Of a stretch of DNA of 64,000 nucleotides, positions 48,642-61,300 are shown in pieces. Both the position numbers and the translations under genes were made by a program. Under the pieces are notes generated by a model. The model saw only the letters and a program-made list of their open reading frames with translations. It made no database searches and was not told the DNA's origin. Source of the stretch: Tyto alba (lineage: Eukaryota > Chordata > Aves > Strigiformes > Tytonidae); contig NW_024881321.1 in assembly GCF_018691265.1 (NCBI RefSeq), positions 25,145,698-25,209,697 of the forward strand. The letters are read 5' to 3'. Numbering within the stretch: the stretch's first letter is position 1; each line of letters opens with the position of its first letter.

Positions 48642-49264
48642 TGTGTGCCTTGAACACTGTACAAATCGTTATGGACTCTGAATTAAAACAATGGGTACTC
48701 GTTATGGATCTTGAGTCAAAACAATAGGTCCCAGAAGAGACTGGGTTTGGTTTGGAAGATCAGCCAAAGAAGAAATTAACATCAGCCAAAGATGAATTGA
48801 GCATACTCAAGGATGAAGTTCAGTCAGCGGGCACAGTGATGAAGACTATCGATGACCACCAGAGGACCCCCATCTAACATAACCATGCATGCGTTAGAGG
48901 CATTTGCATATGATAATGATTTCCAGGTAATGACATGAATATGCTGATTATTACCCTCCCCTCATTCTATTCAAATCAATCGGTAAAGATGACTAATGAT
49001 TTCTGTAGAATAGGAATATAGGTAAGGTGAGGTAACTGAAAGCCAGTCATTATTAAGGTCAAACTAAACTTTATGAATTTTGTTGATCTTATGTAACCAT
49101 GACTCTGCTGAAAAAGTGTATAAATATGTCGTGCTTTGTATCTGTCAGCGAACACATTTTTTGGTGGAGCTATCCCCTGTGTTATCCCAGCGCTGGAATA
49201 AAGAAGTGCCTGCTTATCTGCCTTGTGTAGATAAGTTCTATTCGCAATTGCGACCACTAACACA
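48642..49264 (+). mobile_element. Solo LTR, family E
   Basis: An LTR-like block of about 620 bp from TGTGTGCC to CTAACACA. It has TATAAATA at 49119-49126, AATAAA at 49197-49202 and a 'cgcaattgcgaccactaac' U5-like end. The start contains short direct repeats ('cgttatggactctgaattaa' and 'cgttatggatcttgagtcaa'), and 'atcagccaaaga' and 'catcagccaaagatg' recur near 48762 and 48781. I could not find a matching duplication, so the exact ends are uncertain. The 123-codon minus-strand frame 48976-49347 crosses its right boundary and is not a gene. Confidence 0.7.
49119..49202 (+). promoter_or_regulatory. TATA box and poly(A) signal of the family-E LTR
   Basis: TATAAATA (49119-49126) and AATAAA (49197-49202) define a short R region of roughly 60-70 bases, typical of retroviral LTRs. 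Confidence 0.6.
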
Positions 49265-50472
49265 AGCATTCTCACATGTGCCATTTCCAAGATGAAAAGC
49301 ACTTGTCTTCCTTTGAGAAGCTGACCATGACTCCATTTTAGGCACATGGGTTGGTCCCGAGCACTGGTGGCCTTGTATTCAGCAGTATGGGAGTAGCAGT
49401 TAATTTTTCCATAATAGATTGATGTTTTGCACTGACTACAGACCTTTGTCTGTTCATCTGAATTTATGAATCTTCCATTTCTGGTTCCACAGTAACCTAC
49501 CTTCAGTTACTAACATAAAGTAATCTGACATAAAGGGTGCTGCAAGTCAACTCTTTAAATCAGGAGTTCAGAATATTTTAAGGCATAGGTGGTAAACAAG
49601 TAAAATATAAGTAAAAGCCTTCTCAACAGAATGAGGGAAGGGTAGAAAGTAACAGTGGGTTTTTGTGTCAAAGATTGAATTTGCATATAGGATAATAAAA
49701 ATGAAAAAACATGTATTTATATTTGCTGATACATGATCTAAGAATGAATGATTGATTTAAATGAAACTGGAGTAATACTATTCAAAATGTTTCATGGAAC
49801 CATTGAGAGAAAGTTGACATATAATCTTTGATACCACTTTTTCTGTCATATTATAGAATGACAAAGTACTTTAGATATCATCCAAAAAAACCTAACTATA
49901 GTGGAAACCGCTATTCTTGTAAAATCACACACATGCAAAATCATACTTAAAAATGAAATGGAATTGTCTGAGCCAGTTAGAGTCCTTGGATATTATATAG
50001 CTTTTGACCTGTAATTATGCACTACTTCAGTTATTCAATTTTATGAAGTTTCTGACAGTCATGGAAAATTATATTATTTCTCTAAATATCTCTCTTTTGG
50101 GAGGACAAGTTTCTTTTTGAAAATTCTGTAGGTCCTGAAGTAAATTATAGAAGAGGTGTTATTTATTAAGTTCTAAAGTGCCCCATCTCTTTGATATTTT
50201 ACATATTTTAAAATATAATTTTAACCCCTATAAAACTTACTTGGTCATATCTTTTAGTTGGTTTACATTTTGTTGTTTAGAATTCATATGTATATATTAT
50301 ATATTCAGATTGATTATTTAACAAAAACCTGGAATATGAAAATCTCTAAATACTGACTGACGTTATTTGCCAACAAAAATGACATAATCTATATAATTAT
50401 TACAGTTATTACTTGTCAATTGTACTAAAAACATGCAAACGTTTCTCTTCAGATTAATCTCATCTAACTGGC
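49265..50472. other. Unique AT-rich non-coding stretch
   Basis: No gene or repeat was recognised. Confidence 0.5.
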
Positions 50473-50605
50473 TGTGGTGGTTTGACCTCGGCCAGAAGCC
50501 AAGTTCTTACCCACCTGCTTGCTCAACCCTCAGCAGTATGGTGGAGAAAATAGGAGAAGCAAAAGCTGGAAGCTTATTAGTTGAGATAAATTAAGTATAA
50601 TAAAT
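50473..50605 (-). mobile_element. Family-B LTR, 3' part (split by a nested insertion)
   Basis: TGTGGTGGTTTGACC, then 'ggtggagaaaataggagaag', is the complement of the family-B 3' end, as at 18700-18828. It breaks at the start of the nested family-A LTR and resumes at 51780. Confidence 0.8.
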
Positions 50606-51779
50606 TGCCTTGGGTTTGAGAGAGTGGTGAGGGTTTTGGATAGCAGGTGAGGAGGCTACAGTGGTGGTCCCCTGTGAGAAGCTTCTCGAAGCTCCTCAAC
50701 CTCCAAGTTGGTCCCACTTCTGCACCAAGGCTGAGCCAATCAACTCCATCTCTGTGATAATGTATTTAAGGGACCTAGGAGGAGGAGTTAGACTTGTGAG
50801 AAGGAGTTACAACATCTGCATGAACATCAAGGTCAGTGGAGGAACGGAGGAAGGAAGGAGGGGGGAGGTGTGCCAGAGCAGAGATCCCTCCGTATCCTGT
50901 GGTGAGATGGCAGGGCAACCCCCCTCCCGCCACCCATGAAGGTCTGCAGTGGAACAGACACTGATATATGGCCTGTGGGGGGCCCCATACAGAAAATTAA
51001 GGTGGCCATGCCTGAAGGCAGCTGGGATCCAGTGGGAAAAAAGAGCCCCCTCTGTTGTAGTTCAGTGCTGGGAGGATTGCAGCATGCGGGGTCGTCCCAT
51101 GCTGGAGCAGTTTGGGAAGGGCTGCAGCCCATGAGAGGGACTCCAGTTGGGGAAAACTTGGTGTCCCATGCTGGAGCAGCTAGGGAAGCACTGCAGCCCA
51201 TGGAAGGGACTCAAGATGGAGAAAAGTTGTGGAGGACTGTCTCCTATGAGAGGCAGACCATGCTGGAGCAGGGGGAGGAAATTCCAGAGTTCTCCCCTCC
51301 CCACCCCAAAGACAGACGAAGCATTAGCACTGACTGCACCTGCAATTACCTGCCCCCTGTGCCGCTGAGGGGAGGATGTAGAGATATCAGGAACAAAGCT
51401 GAGCCTGGGAAGAAGGGAGGTGTAGGGGGAAGGTGTTTTCAAGGTGTGGCAATGATTCTCACTGTCCTACTCTGTTGTTGTTAGTGTCTGTAATTAATCT
51501 ATATCCTTTGTTTCTTTCCCTAATGAATATGCCTTTTGCCCATGACCATAACGGGTGATTTAACCCTCTGTCTTATCTTGAATCCCAAGAATTGGCTTAT
51601 TTTGTCCTTCTCAGTACTGGGACAAAAGGGGGAAGTGAACAGCTGCGTGGTGCTCCGTTGTCCTGTGAGCTTAAACCACTGAGCCTTTTGCTTTATTTTC
51701 TGCTTCTCAGTGCCAGAGGGTAAAGGGGGAGTGAGCAGATGTGTGGTGCTCAGTTGCCCTCTGAGCTCAAACCATGACA
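50606..51779 (+). mobile_element. Family-A subtype 2 LTR nested in a family-B LTR
   Basis: Plus-strand LTR of 1,174 bp from TGCCTTGGG to CCATGACA, related to the copy at 38180. The CCAAT-containing 'gagccaatcaac' precedes TATTTAAG at 50762-50769. The donor-like AAGGTCAGT has its GT at 50832-50833. The usual AATAAA has become AATTAA-like text near 51492, so the poly(A) signal is probably lost. Flanks TAAAT (50601-50605) and TAAGT (51780-51784) differ by one base, fitting a 5-bp duplication. The 3' end is present twice (51588-51680 and 51681-51779), which explains the extra length. No retroviral genes are present, and frames up to 182 codons are artefacts of the repeats. Confidence 0.87.
51588..51779 (+). 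repeat. Duplicated 3' end of the nested LTR
   Basis: Two diverged tandem units of about 93 and 99 bases. Both contain 'cttctcagt', a run of G, 'gtgaRcag', 'gtggtgctc', then 'gttg-cct-tgagct' and 'aaacca'. The second resembles the subtype-1 LTR end at 37510-37610, whereas the LTR body is subtype 2. Confidence 0.75.
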
Positions 51780-52192
51780 TAAGTGAAGCAGAGCTGTATG
51801 TGCAAGCAAAGCAAAAAGAGGAATTCATTCACTACTTCCCAACAGCAGGCATATGTTTACTTACTGGAAAGCAGTGTCTCAGCACACATAATGGTTTCTT
51901 GGGAAGACAAATGCCATAACCACAAATATCCCCTTTCCTCTGTTCTCTGAGCTTTTATTGCTGAGGATGACATCATATGGTATAGAATATCCCTTTGGTC
52001 AGCTTGGGTCAGCTGTCTTGGTTATTTCCCCTCCCAACATCTTGTGCACCCCCAGCCTACTAGCTGGGGAGGGACGTGTAGAAGAGAAAACCTCCATGCT
52101 GTGCTAACACTGTTCAGCAGTAGCAAAAACACTGGTGTGTTACCAAAACTGGCTTGGTCACAAATCGAACTATATACTAGTTTAGTCCAACA
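51780..52192 (-). mobile_element. Family-B LTR, remaining 5' part
   Basis: It continues the element interrupted at 50605: 'ggaattcattcactacttcc', 'cttgggaagacaaatgcc', 'gcttttattgctgaggatga', 'aatatccctttggtcagc' and 'cttgtgcacccccagcctac'. These are the complements of the family-B text at 18440-18680. The outer end near 52192 is uncertain and seems to have lost bases relative to the family pattern. No outer duplication was found. Confidence 0.8.
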
Positions 52193-55100
52193 TTTACATT
52201 AATACAGACATACTGTATCCGGATATCTTACAATTTAGAGCATGTTTATGGTTTATTAAGAAAATGCATAGTGCCCAAAATATGCCATACAGATTAAAAA
52301 ATTAAGTCAAAGACATACCAGTCATTGAAAGGAATATTCTGGTTTGCAAGACAACTTAATTATTTATGAAACTGAAGGATATGACTCTTTATTTTCTTTA
52401 GGAACACAACACTTACTCTTTTTTCCATAAATTTCTAGCTCTTCAAGAACTTTGCTGGTAACATTCATGCCTTGATAGTCACAGGTACCCTGTGTGATAC
52501 GGAAATCACAGCAAAAGTTACTGGTTGAGAAACAGCTTACATAGTTTAGGCAATGCTGTTAGTAGTTGGGTTTTTCATCTGTTAAGGAATAGTCTCTATT
52601 GCAAAACTAGTATTGAGCCAACACCTATCAGATTAAACAAAATGTTCATGTCCAATCTGAAATTTGAAAGTATCTAAGAAATAGAAAATAAACAGTTCAG
52701 AGTAGAAGAGCCATTAATAGCACAGCAGTTCATACATTAATGACTGACTATTTGCAAAGCTGAAATGGGAAATCATTTTAAAAGAAACAAAACTCCTGAT
52801 AGAGCTACAAACTATATTTTTATGTATAATAAACACCTAGCATCAAGTTAAGAGAGGGACATGAGTTTTAATGAAAGACATTCAGGATTTAGGAAATGCC
52901 TCAAACATTGTTTTTTCAACCCTAGACTCTGGTGTCTAATAGCTAGAACATTACAAAGTTGAAAGTAAATGTACTGAAATACCAGGAATGATCTTTATAG
53001 CTAAGCATATGTTAGGACTGCATTTATAATGATTTCACTTGTAATCTTATGTTTCCCACTGTTAGCTAATTGTTGACCTTCCCTCTGGTTAAATTAGCCT
53101 TTTTATTTTCTAATTAAGACTGTCTGGCCATGAACAAGGTGTATCTAGGTGAAACTAACGTAGAAAAGCTTTGACTCCCAGCTACGATTAAAGTCAAGTC
53201 CTGTTTTGGGATATTAAACGATGCTTATCAGGATGAATTTAGAAAATCCCAGGTCTGGAATCTGTTTTTTGCCAGGGTGAAAAGTTGGGGAACATACACC
53301 CCCTTTTTGTAAAGAACTTCCCTCATTTCCTTAATTTGTCTTATAAATAAAGGGTAGACTGAACCAATTTATTAGTCATTCATGGAGTAGCATAATTTGA
53401 TTAATGGATTATGGAGTAACATGTTAAATATTTTTTTGAATAGAGCATTCAGGTTGATGAAAGCCATTTTCTAATAAAATCTAACTATAATTCCCAAAAA
53501 GCAAAAAGAAAGTTGATTTTTTTTTTCTTTTTTTTTTTTCTTTATGTCATCAGGAACAGCAAAAGATCATTTAAAAAGGGTTTTAAAATATTATATTAGA
53601 TAGACAAATACATTGGCTGATCAGAGCTCAGGATGCAGTATTCAAAACTTTTTGCAACATTAGAACTTCAAAGTTTTAATGAAAACTTCTCAAAGTAGCT
53701 TGCTTAGTTTTACACAGGAGGCAAGAATAGAAAAAAAAGAAATTTAGCCCAGTCTACTTACCCTCAGTATCTTAGCAGTGAGTTATCCTTCACTATCCCA
53801 TCAATAAGTCCATGTAAATCAATGTCAGTCAGTTGCACCATTAGCAGATATTTTGAATTTGGATCACTAAGTTGGGTTACTGAAGCATACAGCTAGAAAT
53901 ATTTTCATCAGCCTTACTCCCATATGCCACTGATTTCTTCACAGTCTATATCCATGTCACATAGCTTCTAGGTAAGCTGATTTATCCATTTTTGTAAAAT
54001 TGTAGCCATGTATCTAGTGGCATTAGACAGAAAATTGAAAAAAAAAAAAAAAGTAAAAAAAAAAAAGTTTATTCTAGAAATGCCCATCCTAGCTTACTAT
54101 ACTAAAAACCCCATCTTAAATAATCACAACAGCATCACCTCATGAGTGTTATGACAATTAATTAATTATAGTTCATAGACTACTTTCATTTCTTCAAAAT
54201 GGTTATTGTTCTCATCTACTCTCAGTTAAGGACTCCCTAAGAAACAGGCAATTATTTCAGTTAAAACTCAAGGTAAATTCTTACTTGAAATTATAATAAT
54301 TTGTGACTTTTAATTAGTACTTTTCAATATAATTTGTACAGTATATAACATTTAGGAAAGCAACCAAATTGCAAATGCAACTCAGATTTCGGCCTCCACT
54401 AATATTCTTGTATTACTACTCTGAGACTTTAAAAATATTATATCCCTGTTCTACATGAATTTAACAATATAAACTATTTACACAAAGGAATGAATAAACA
54501 TTTACTTATCTATGGTTCAGACAAGGTAAATGAGCAGAACAATTAATGAACTTCTTTATTCTATTACTTAGCAATATACTGCATTTTGCAGAGGAAGAGG
54601 AATCCCATTGTCATAATAAAATCCCTATAGTATATCTTAAGATACAAAGACATAAACTGGATGAATAAATTCATGATTGAATCAAGAAAACACTTTCTAG
54701 CCATTAATCAGTGGAATTCTAGAATAACCTTTAAATTGAATAGTGACAAGTACTGGACTTCAGTAGAGCTATACAAGGGATTGTTAACATGATACAGCAG
54801 AGGACTGGGACTGTGGGTTCTGTGCTTATATGTGTGATACTCCTGTTTCAAATATGTTTTTCTTGCAGTACCTTTGAGAATTATCTAAGCATTATGTGTA
54901 TCAGTTTTTCTATAATAAAAGAAGGACAATTATCCGTGTTCCAATGAAGAAATGAACATTTACTCTTCATTACAAAGACGAGAAATGGACAGGTCAATGT
55001 AATGTTAGAACCTCTCAGTGTTTCAATTACATTTTTTTTTTTTTTTTTAAAGTTTGTTCTGGAAACAGGTTTAGCTCCTGATTTCCCCTTTCAGAACAGT

Positions 55101-55227
55101 CTAGCAAACTGAGGAGAGGAACAGACTCATAGGTTTGTTCTTCTAGCCATATCTAAACTTTTCCAAGGGAAAAGAACTGATGTTTCAGGTTCAGTTCCTT
55201 TGACTAGGTATGCAATTTTGGGATCAC
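52193..55227. other. Unique stretch, possible conserved non-coding DNA
   Basis: No gene or transposon was recognised. T- and A-runs lie at 53518-53540, 54038-54066 and 55032-55048. The part at 53040-53280 is compositionally balanced and rich in TAAT-type sites (see findings). Confidence 0.45.
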
Positions 55228-55251
55228 AAATAAATAAATAAATAGATAGAT

Positions 55252-55334
<83 letters not shown>

Positions 55335-55353
55335 GGATGATAGATAGATAGAT
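55228..55353 (+). repeat. AAAT then GATA microsatellite
   Basis: Four TAAA units (55228-55243) run into GATA units through 55353, including an uninterrupted stretch of about 80 bases (about 20 units). The array is interrupted near each end by a TGAT and by a GATGGATGAT variant. It is likely highly polymorphic. Confidence 0.95.
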
Positions 55354-58317
55354 TAAAAGGACTTCATGTTCTCTTTCTTACTGTGCTCTAATCCACTGAA
55401 TCAAATCCCTGAACAGCTGCCACCCATTCCCATTATGATCTTTCTAGCTTTGTTTGTTCAGAATAGCAAAATAAGCATTCTCTTATTATTACCTGTGTTC
55501 AGCTGATTAAGGCACTTTCCTAGAATTAAAAGATATGAGCAGATTTCTGTTAGGCTGGATAGAGTCCAGAACACTTTGGTTAGAAATCTATGAAAACGCG
55601 AATAGCTGCTGCCACCTCTGTAGTCCTCTGTTTTGGCTGTTTGTCCATGATAATCTGATTCATATTAAAGCTTTTGGTGAGAGAGAAGCTATCATCTCCA
55701 TAACAGTCCCTGAGCATATATTGGTAAGTAGTTAGTGGGAACATAGATAAGATGATATTCTGCTTGTCATGTATGCATTATGGTAGCAGTAAAACGTTGA
55801 TTATGCTTTGTTGAGGAAGAGAGGAAATAATACTGTCCCAGCTATGTTTATATGTCATTGTGTGAAGTTGTAGTTGCTTAAGATGGTGGGATCCCTTGTT
55901 CCAATGTAAAACAGAGTCCTCACATTTAAACGGGAGGAATGTAGTACTGCTTCTTAAATACTAGATATTAAGGCATTATTTAAAACATTCTTGAAAATAT
56001 GGTATGGTTTCACACTCAGTTGAGATTGAAAGTAAGCAATTGGCAGAACATTAACTTGGAATATTAAGGAAATATTTCGGTAAAACTCTTATTGCAATTT
56101 TAGAGCTATAAATATATGTAAATTGATGTAAAGATTTTGGTAATAATGTTTTTCTTTTTTCTCTGTCAAACTGAAACATAGTTTTGGTGGTTTTGTTAAT
56201 TTCTGAAATCAAAGAAAATACAACAGTATGAGGAAAATAACGTAATATGTTTCTAAGCAGTTGCGTGGTTTCGGTTTAATTTTTCTTCTGATTTCAACAC
56301 ACGGACAAACTGCTGTCACCAAGTGCCAAGCTGCCTGATCATGGGACTGACTAGCTGTTACATTTTTCGTCTGTCATGATAGGCATCTTCTTGCATCAAC
56401 TTCAGATGTCAGCAACAATGAGAGCCCTTGCTTTTTCTGGAACTATAAAGTTGGAAATGACCATCTGCTCAGCCTTCTGCTATGTGAATTCTTCCCTAGA
56501 AATAGTTTTCAAGAATATATTAAGAACTGCAAAAAAAGAGATAATGCATAAGATGTTAGTAATATAATTTTAACTCTTTCCTTTCACTTCATGAGGCGTA
56601 TTCTTGTTAGAGACACTGAAACAATGAAAACTGAAAGAAAATTTGTATAGTTCACAATAATTTGGTTTATAACATTGAGTTATCTAGCACTGCAATTATT
56701 TACCTTATAATTAAATGCTTTCTGTATATCTTTTAAAGTTATTAGGATGATATTTCAAATATTTTAGATTCTTTTTATGTTCTGCTCACATAAAATTTTG
56801 GAAAGTGTGTATTCAGCAGTAATTTGCATCAGAATAAGGGATCTAGTACTAGAGCACCCCCAAAATAACAACAGAGCAAATATAGTCTTTTTAGAATTTA
56901 ATTTGGAACAAGAAATGTGTATTTTTTTTTTTTTCTTTAAAATTACTATGCATAAAAGATTTTCTCTTCTTTCCTAGAAAAAGGTCCACCCTGTGGCTGC
57001 TTAATGCTGAGCTCATATACAGAGTTTTTTATTTACATTTGTAGACTATATGCCCAGTTACCTGCTTCAGCAATGCCAACATGACACTGAAGTTATCAGT
57101 GTATAGATCACTGGGGTCCCAAATGTGGGTGATGTTAAATATTAAGTTAACTTTGAAAGCTGGAAAATCCCTATTTTACTATAATTTCAATAAGTATGAT
57201 GACAACTTCAATTTAATTTTCAGTATTTATACAGATAGAAATCTGATAGCTATCTTATTTAATAGGGTTCTCATCCAAGAAAAATGAAGTCAGTGGGAAC
57301 ATTCTCATCATCTTGAATGAACTGTGAATCAGGATTTCCCTTTACTAGCCTGTAATTTCTTGAGAAGCTTGAAATACCATTGGCCTTAGAGGTACTGAGT
57401 TTTTCAATATGGTCTTAGTACAGTGGTTTCTAACACTGACAATTTTTTGCCCATTTTCTCTTTCATGAAAGCTTTTCTTACTTGGAAAGAAAATAATGTA
57501 ATTACATTTTCCATAGAACAGAATTAATTTGAAATGCTGTGTCACAACTTAAAAATTCATCTTGTAACATTATGTTCATGTGATGGAAGCTTTTAAAAAA
57601 TCATATAGCAACTCAATGTTATTTGGAGCATCTATTGTTCTCCTTTGTTTTTCAAACTGGAACAAGAAAACTGGAAGGGTTTCCATAGTTTGTTTCATTA
57701 ACAAGACAGATGTGACTGGTAGTGTGCCAGCACAGTTTTATTCTCAGTTGATGACAGAGTATTAAAAGCTGTAATCAAGAAAAAATCACTCAGTATTCAG
57801 TGATTGGCTTTTTTATATTATTTTAATACAACTTTGCAAAGCAAAACTTGTAAACTTTACTTAAAAAGTATACAATAGGTGGTATTGTTGATACTGTAAT
57901 TTGTTGAAAGTAATCACTTCTTTTTCTGACTGAACTGAAAAACTATTTAAGTAACTTCAAAAATGAAGATTTTGGGGGTAATTTTGATTCTAGGATTAAC
58001 ATCTTTCTGAAAAATCCCACCCACAGAAAGTCTTCAACAATTTTCAATGTCTGAAGCAGTATGAAACTTGAGCAGTGAAATCCAGAGGGTTTTACTTCAG
58101 AAAAGAACAGATCTTCAGTTAAAAATTACATTGTAATAATAATTATCTAAATAATATAGATTTTTTTTTGAAGCTGCTCAGAACATATCAGTCTTCCTTA
58201 TTCCTAATTCTCTCATCTCAGATTCAATAAACACCACCCAAAAAACATTCCTAGAATATTTTGAAACCTAAACACTTGGGCACTTCTGGAAGTGTTTCCC
58301 TACAACTACAGCAAAGT
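55354..58317. other. Unique AT-rich non-coding stretch
   Basis: No gene or transposon was recognised. A short inverted repeat AAACACTT/AAGTGTTT is at 58270-58277 and 58290-58297, next to the tRNA-like relic. Frames are at most 68 codons. Confidence 0.45.
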
Positions 58318-58374
58318 AAGGATGGGAATCGAATTCTTAACTAATTATTGTAACCACTGAGCTACACAGGGTGA
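58318..58374 (-). other. tRNA-like relic (old SINE head or tRNA pseudogene)
   Basis: On the minus strand the text contains TAGCTCAGTGG, a perfect Pol III box A (D-arm), and then ATTCGATTCC, a near-perfect box B (T-arm). The spacing between them is only about 20 bases, against about 30-45 in real tRNA genes, so the anticodon region is shortened and the molecule cannot fold as tRNA. Such heads are found in tRNA-derived SINEs. A decayed SINE tail could follow at 58200-58317 but is not recognisable to me. Confidence 0.55.
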
Positions 58375-61300
58375 AGAATAACCCTTTAATGTTTCTTGTT
58401 GTTGTTTTTTTTTTTTTTTTAATCATTAATGAGAGCTGAAGCCCACTGTGACCTCACTGAAAGTAAAACCTCTATGTGGCTCTTGAAGTTTAAATCTATA
58501 TCCTGGCACTTTGTTGCACATTTGGGAGTCTGCAGTCTTACTAACAGTCATTGGAGAAAATGTCTGTCTCTGCTGACCTCTGTGGACCATTATTCCACTG
58601 ATCCCACACAGATGTAATATAGATTACAGTAAGGTTAATCAAAAAAGGACTTATTTTCATTATACAACTGCATAACATTTTCTACTTCTCTTTGGCTGGA
58701 GTTCTCAGCTTTTATACTGAATATACTCCTCCAAGGTTTAACTCATTTAATCTTTTCCATGTTGCCATGCCCATTCTTTTTCTTTCTCAAGTTAGAAGGA
58801 AAAATAAATTAGATCTTCTCATTGAGAATAGAAGTTTTATTTCTATTGTTGTGCAAAGTTCTAAGCTGTTATGCTGGGAAGCAGCTGTAGTATTTACCTT
58901 GTTGGTATTCAATTAACTGTGTTTTGCTTCAAGGAGCATTGAAAATCTCCTTCCTCTCTGTGGTGGTTATTGGGTATTTTTCAGTGAGTAATGCATCATT
59001 CACTGAACCTTACCTTTTACTTCAGACCGTACAGTAAAATATGCAAAAATATTAAACAGATGTTATATCTAGAGGGTTTCTTCTGGCTTTAGACAGATGA
59101 GACTTAACAACAGTCAAACACTCTTGAGTGTGATAGGTATAAGGTGACAAATTTTCAACTTGTTTCTCTCAGATAAATTCAAGGGATGTTCATGGCATAT
59201 GTAACTTGTTTCAGATGCAGGTATTGCCCACTTGAAGCTATATAAAGAATAGTCAAATAAAATTTATGATCAAGATAAGTGCAAAACACTGTGAATCTTG
59301 GATCACCAGGATGCATTTTCTAGGATAATTCTTACTATTTTTTTATCTGTTCTTTATATCATAACATTTCAAATAACTAGCTTCTGTCATTAACAACTTC
59401 AAATACCCATAAATATTAAGTAACTTACCATGGTTATATCTATGGATCAGCAAACCTAATGGTATAGAAAAGCGTGCATCTGTTCATAAAGTTAATGAAA
59501 AATCAGTAAGATCAAAACAGGTTCATTGTTTGTTTCAGGAAGCATCAAGTACATCTAATGTTTGACATGCAAAAGCCTTAATTTGTTATCAAAGCAGAGT
59601 GATTTCAGATACCATGGTTCTGGCTACCATGTTTGTTTTGGGTTTTTTGTTTTTTGTTTTGTTTTTTTTTTTTTCTAGTGGCTGGTTAAATATCTAGCTA
59701 TCAAATGAAATCAAATAAAATCAAATCATTATTCCTTATCATATCATCATCTTTAGTCATTTGATGAATATATCACTCAGATTCTCATAACCTACAGTCT
59801 TCTTCCAGTAAGCTACATGCCAAGGAAATATTTCAGAAATTATTGACACAAATTGTGGAGAAAAGTAACACAAAATTTCAGTATGTGAAGGAGAAAATAA
59901 TCTGTATTTTGCAGGAACTATCTCTATGCATTTAGTACACTTTTAATTAAAGAGTAAGAAAGTTTATGTCTTCAAATAAAACAACTGTGGTGGGGTGTAA
60001 CCATCATTTTATCAGCTGTAATTATCTTAGTGCCTCACACTTATCTTTTCCTGACACTGACATACCATTCTTGAGCTGCTCATATCAACAGAAATGTTGT
60101 GCTTTTTTATACTCTTCTGTTACTCTCAGCCATAGCAGCTGGTTCTGTTTCCTCAGTGATATGTATCTTTATATTATGAAATGAAGTAAACATTTATGAA
60201 GTTTCTGGCCACTGGGATACTTGAATAGATCCTGTTTAATTTTCAATGAAACACATTATCCTGGTGTCATAAATTGTATTAAAATTATGGAGATACCAAC
60301 AAGCAAATGATCTCTGCATTCTTGATAATAGTAAATTAATTTTCCATGCTAATTTAATGCCCTACTTGGAAATGGAAGTAATGATTTTGTATGCATTTTA
60401 GGTTATTGTTTATCTTCACTCTCCTCTAAATGGTATAATTGTATCCATTTAAATACTGTTAGATGCCAAAACCAAATTTTCCTAAAAGTGTGTCCTTAAT
60501 TTTCTTTAAATTTAAACTCCATACTGTCCCCAAACACTGTAAAAGTTATTGCATTAAGTTGGTCCTAGACTTTACTTTCACTTAAGTGTTATATTTTCTT
60601 TTCAGATTGCATAACAATCATTTTACTTTAAAATAAGCTAGAAAAAAAATTGTAGCATAATTCCCTTTAAAAATTAAAAGGGGAAATTGTTAATGGGAAA
60701 AATAATGTCAATGTTTGATATGTCTGTGATTTCCTTATTTTTTATTATATTGGTTTTTTAAACATGTTGGTAAAGAATTTTCTGTTTCATTGGAACTGTT
60801 TCAACTTCCAAAGTAAATATTTTGAGTCATGAAAATTCCCTGTATACAATTGTGGGCACATAAATTAAGCCAAACTAAACTAAACTCTAGCAATTCTAAG
60901 TCTGTCCTGTCTGGCCTCCATCTCCAGAGATCTTCAGTATTCTTTCTCTCTTTGGGGATATCATATTTTACTGAATGGGCCTATAAAAGGAATTTAATGA
61001 TCAATGATGATCAGGGAGTATCAAAAATTCAACATATTTATATCTTTGTGAGTATGTAGATTGCTATCTTCAAAATGTGTTACAGTGAGTGTAAGAAATT
61101 GCCTTGTTTGTGGATCTATAGTTGCAGAATATGATGTTGTTCTGTTCACAAATAGTTGGACTGTGCTGGTGGTTAGCCCAGGAGAAGATGGCTATAGCTA
61201 ATTTACCCAGGAAACACTGGAAAGCCAGCTGGGGAGTGTTAAGGTTAGCAGCCAATTAAAAGCATAGAAAATCTGCCCTTTATAGTTCAGAAGAGAAACT

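Noticed and set aside
48976..49347. 123-codon minus-strand open frame
   Set aside because: It crosses the right edge of the family-E LTR and lies antisense to its TATA box and poly(A) signal. No domain was recognised.
50936..51484. 182-codon plus-strand open frame
   Set aside because: It lies wholly inside a family-A LTR, overlaps other long frames on both strands, and arises from GC-rich repeat units. There is no protein family resemblance.
55228..55353. CRISPR-like array
   Set aside because: Pure tetranucleotide microsatellite without spacers, in a vertebrate genome.
58318..58374. A functional tRNA gene
   Set aside because: Box A to box B spacing is too short and no anticodon arm or acceptor pairing can be formed.
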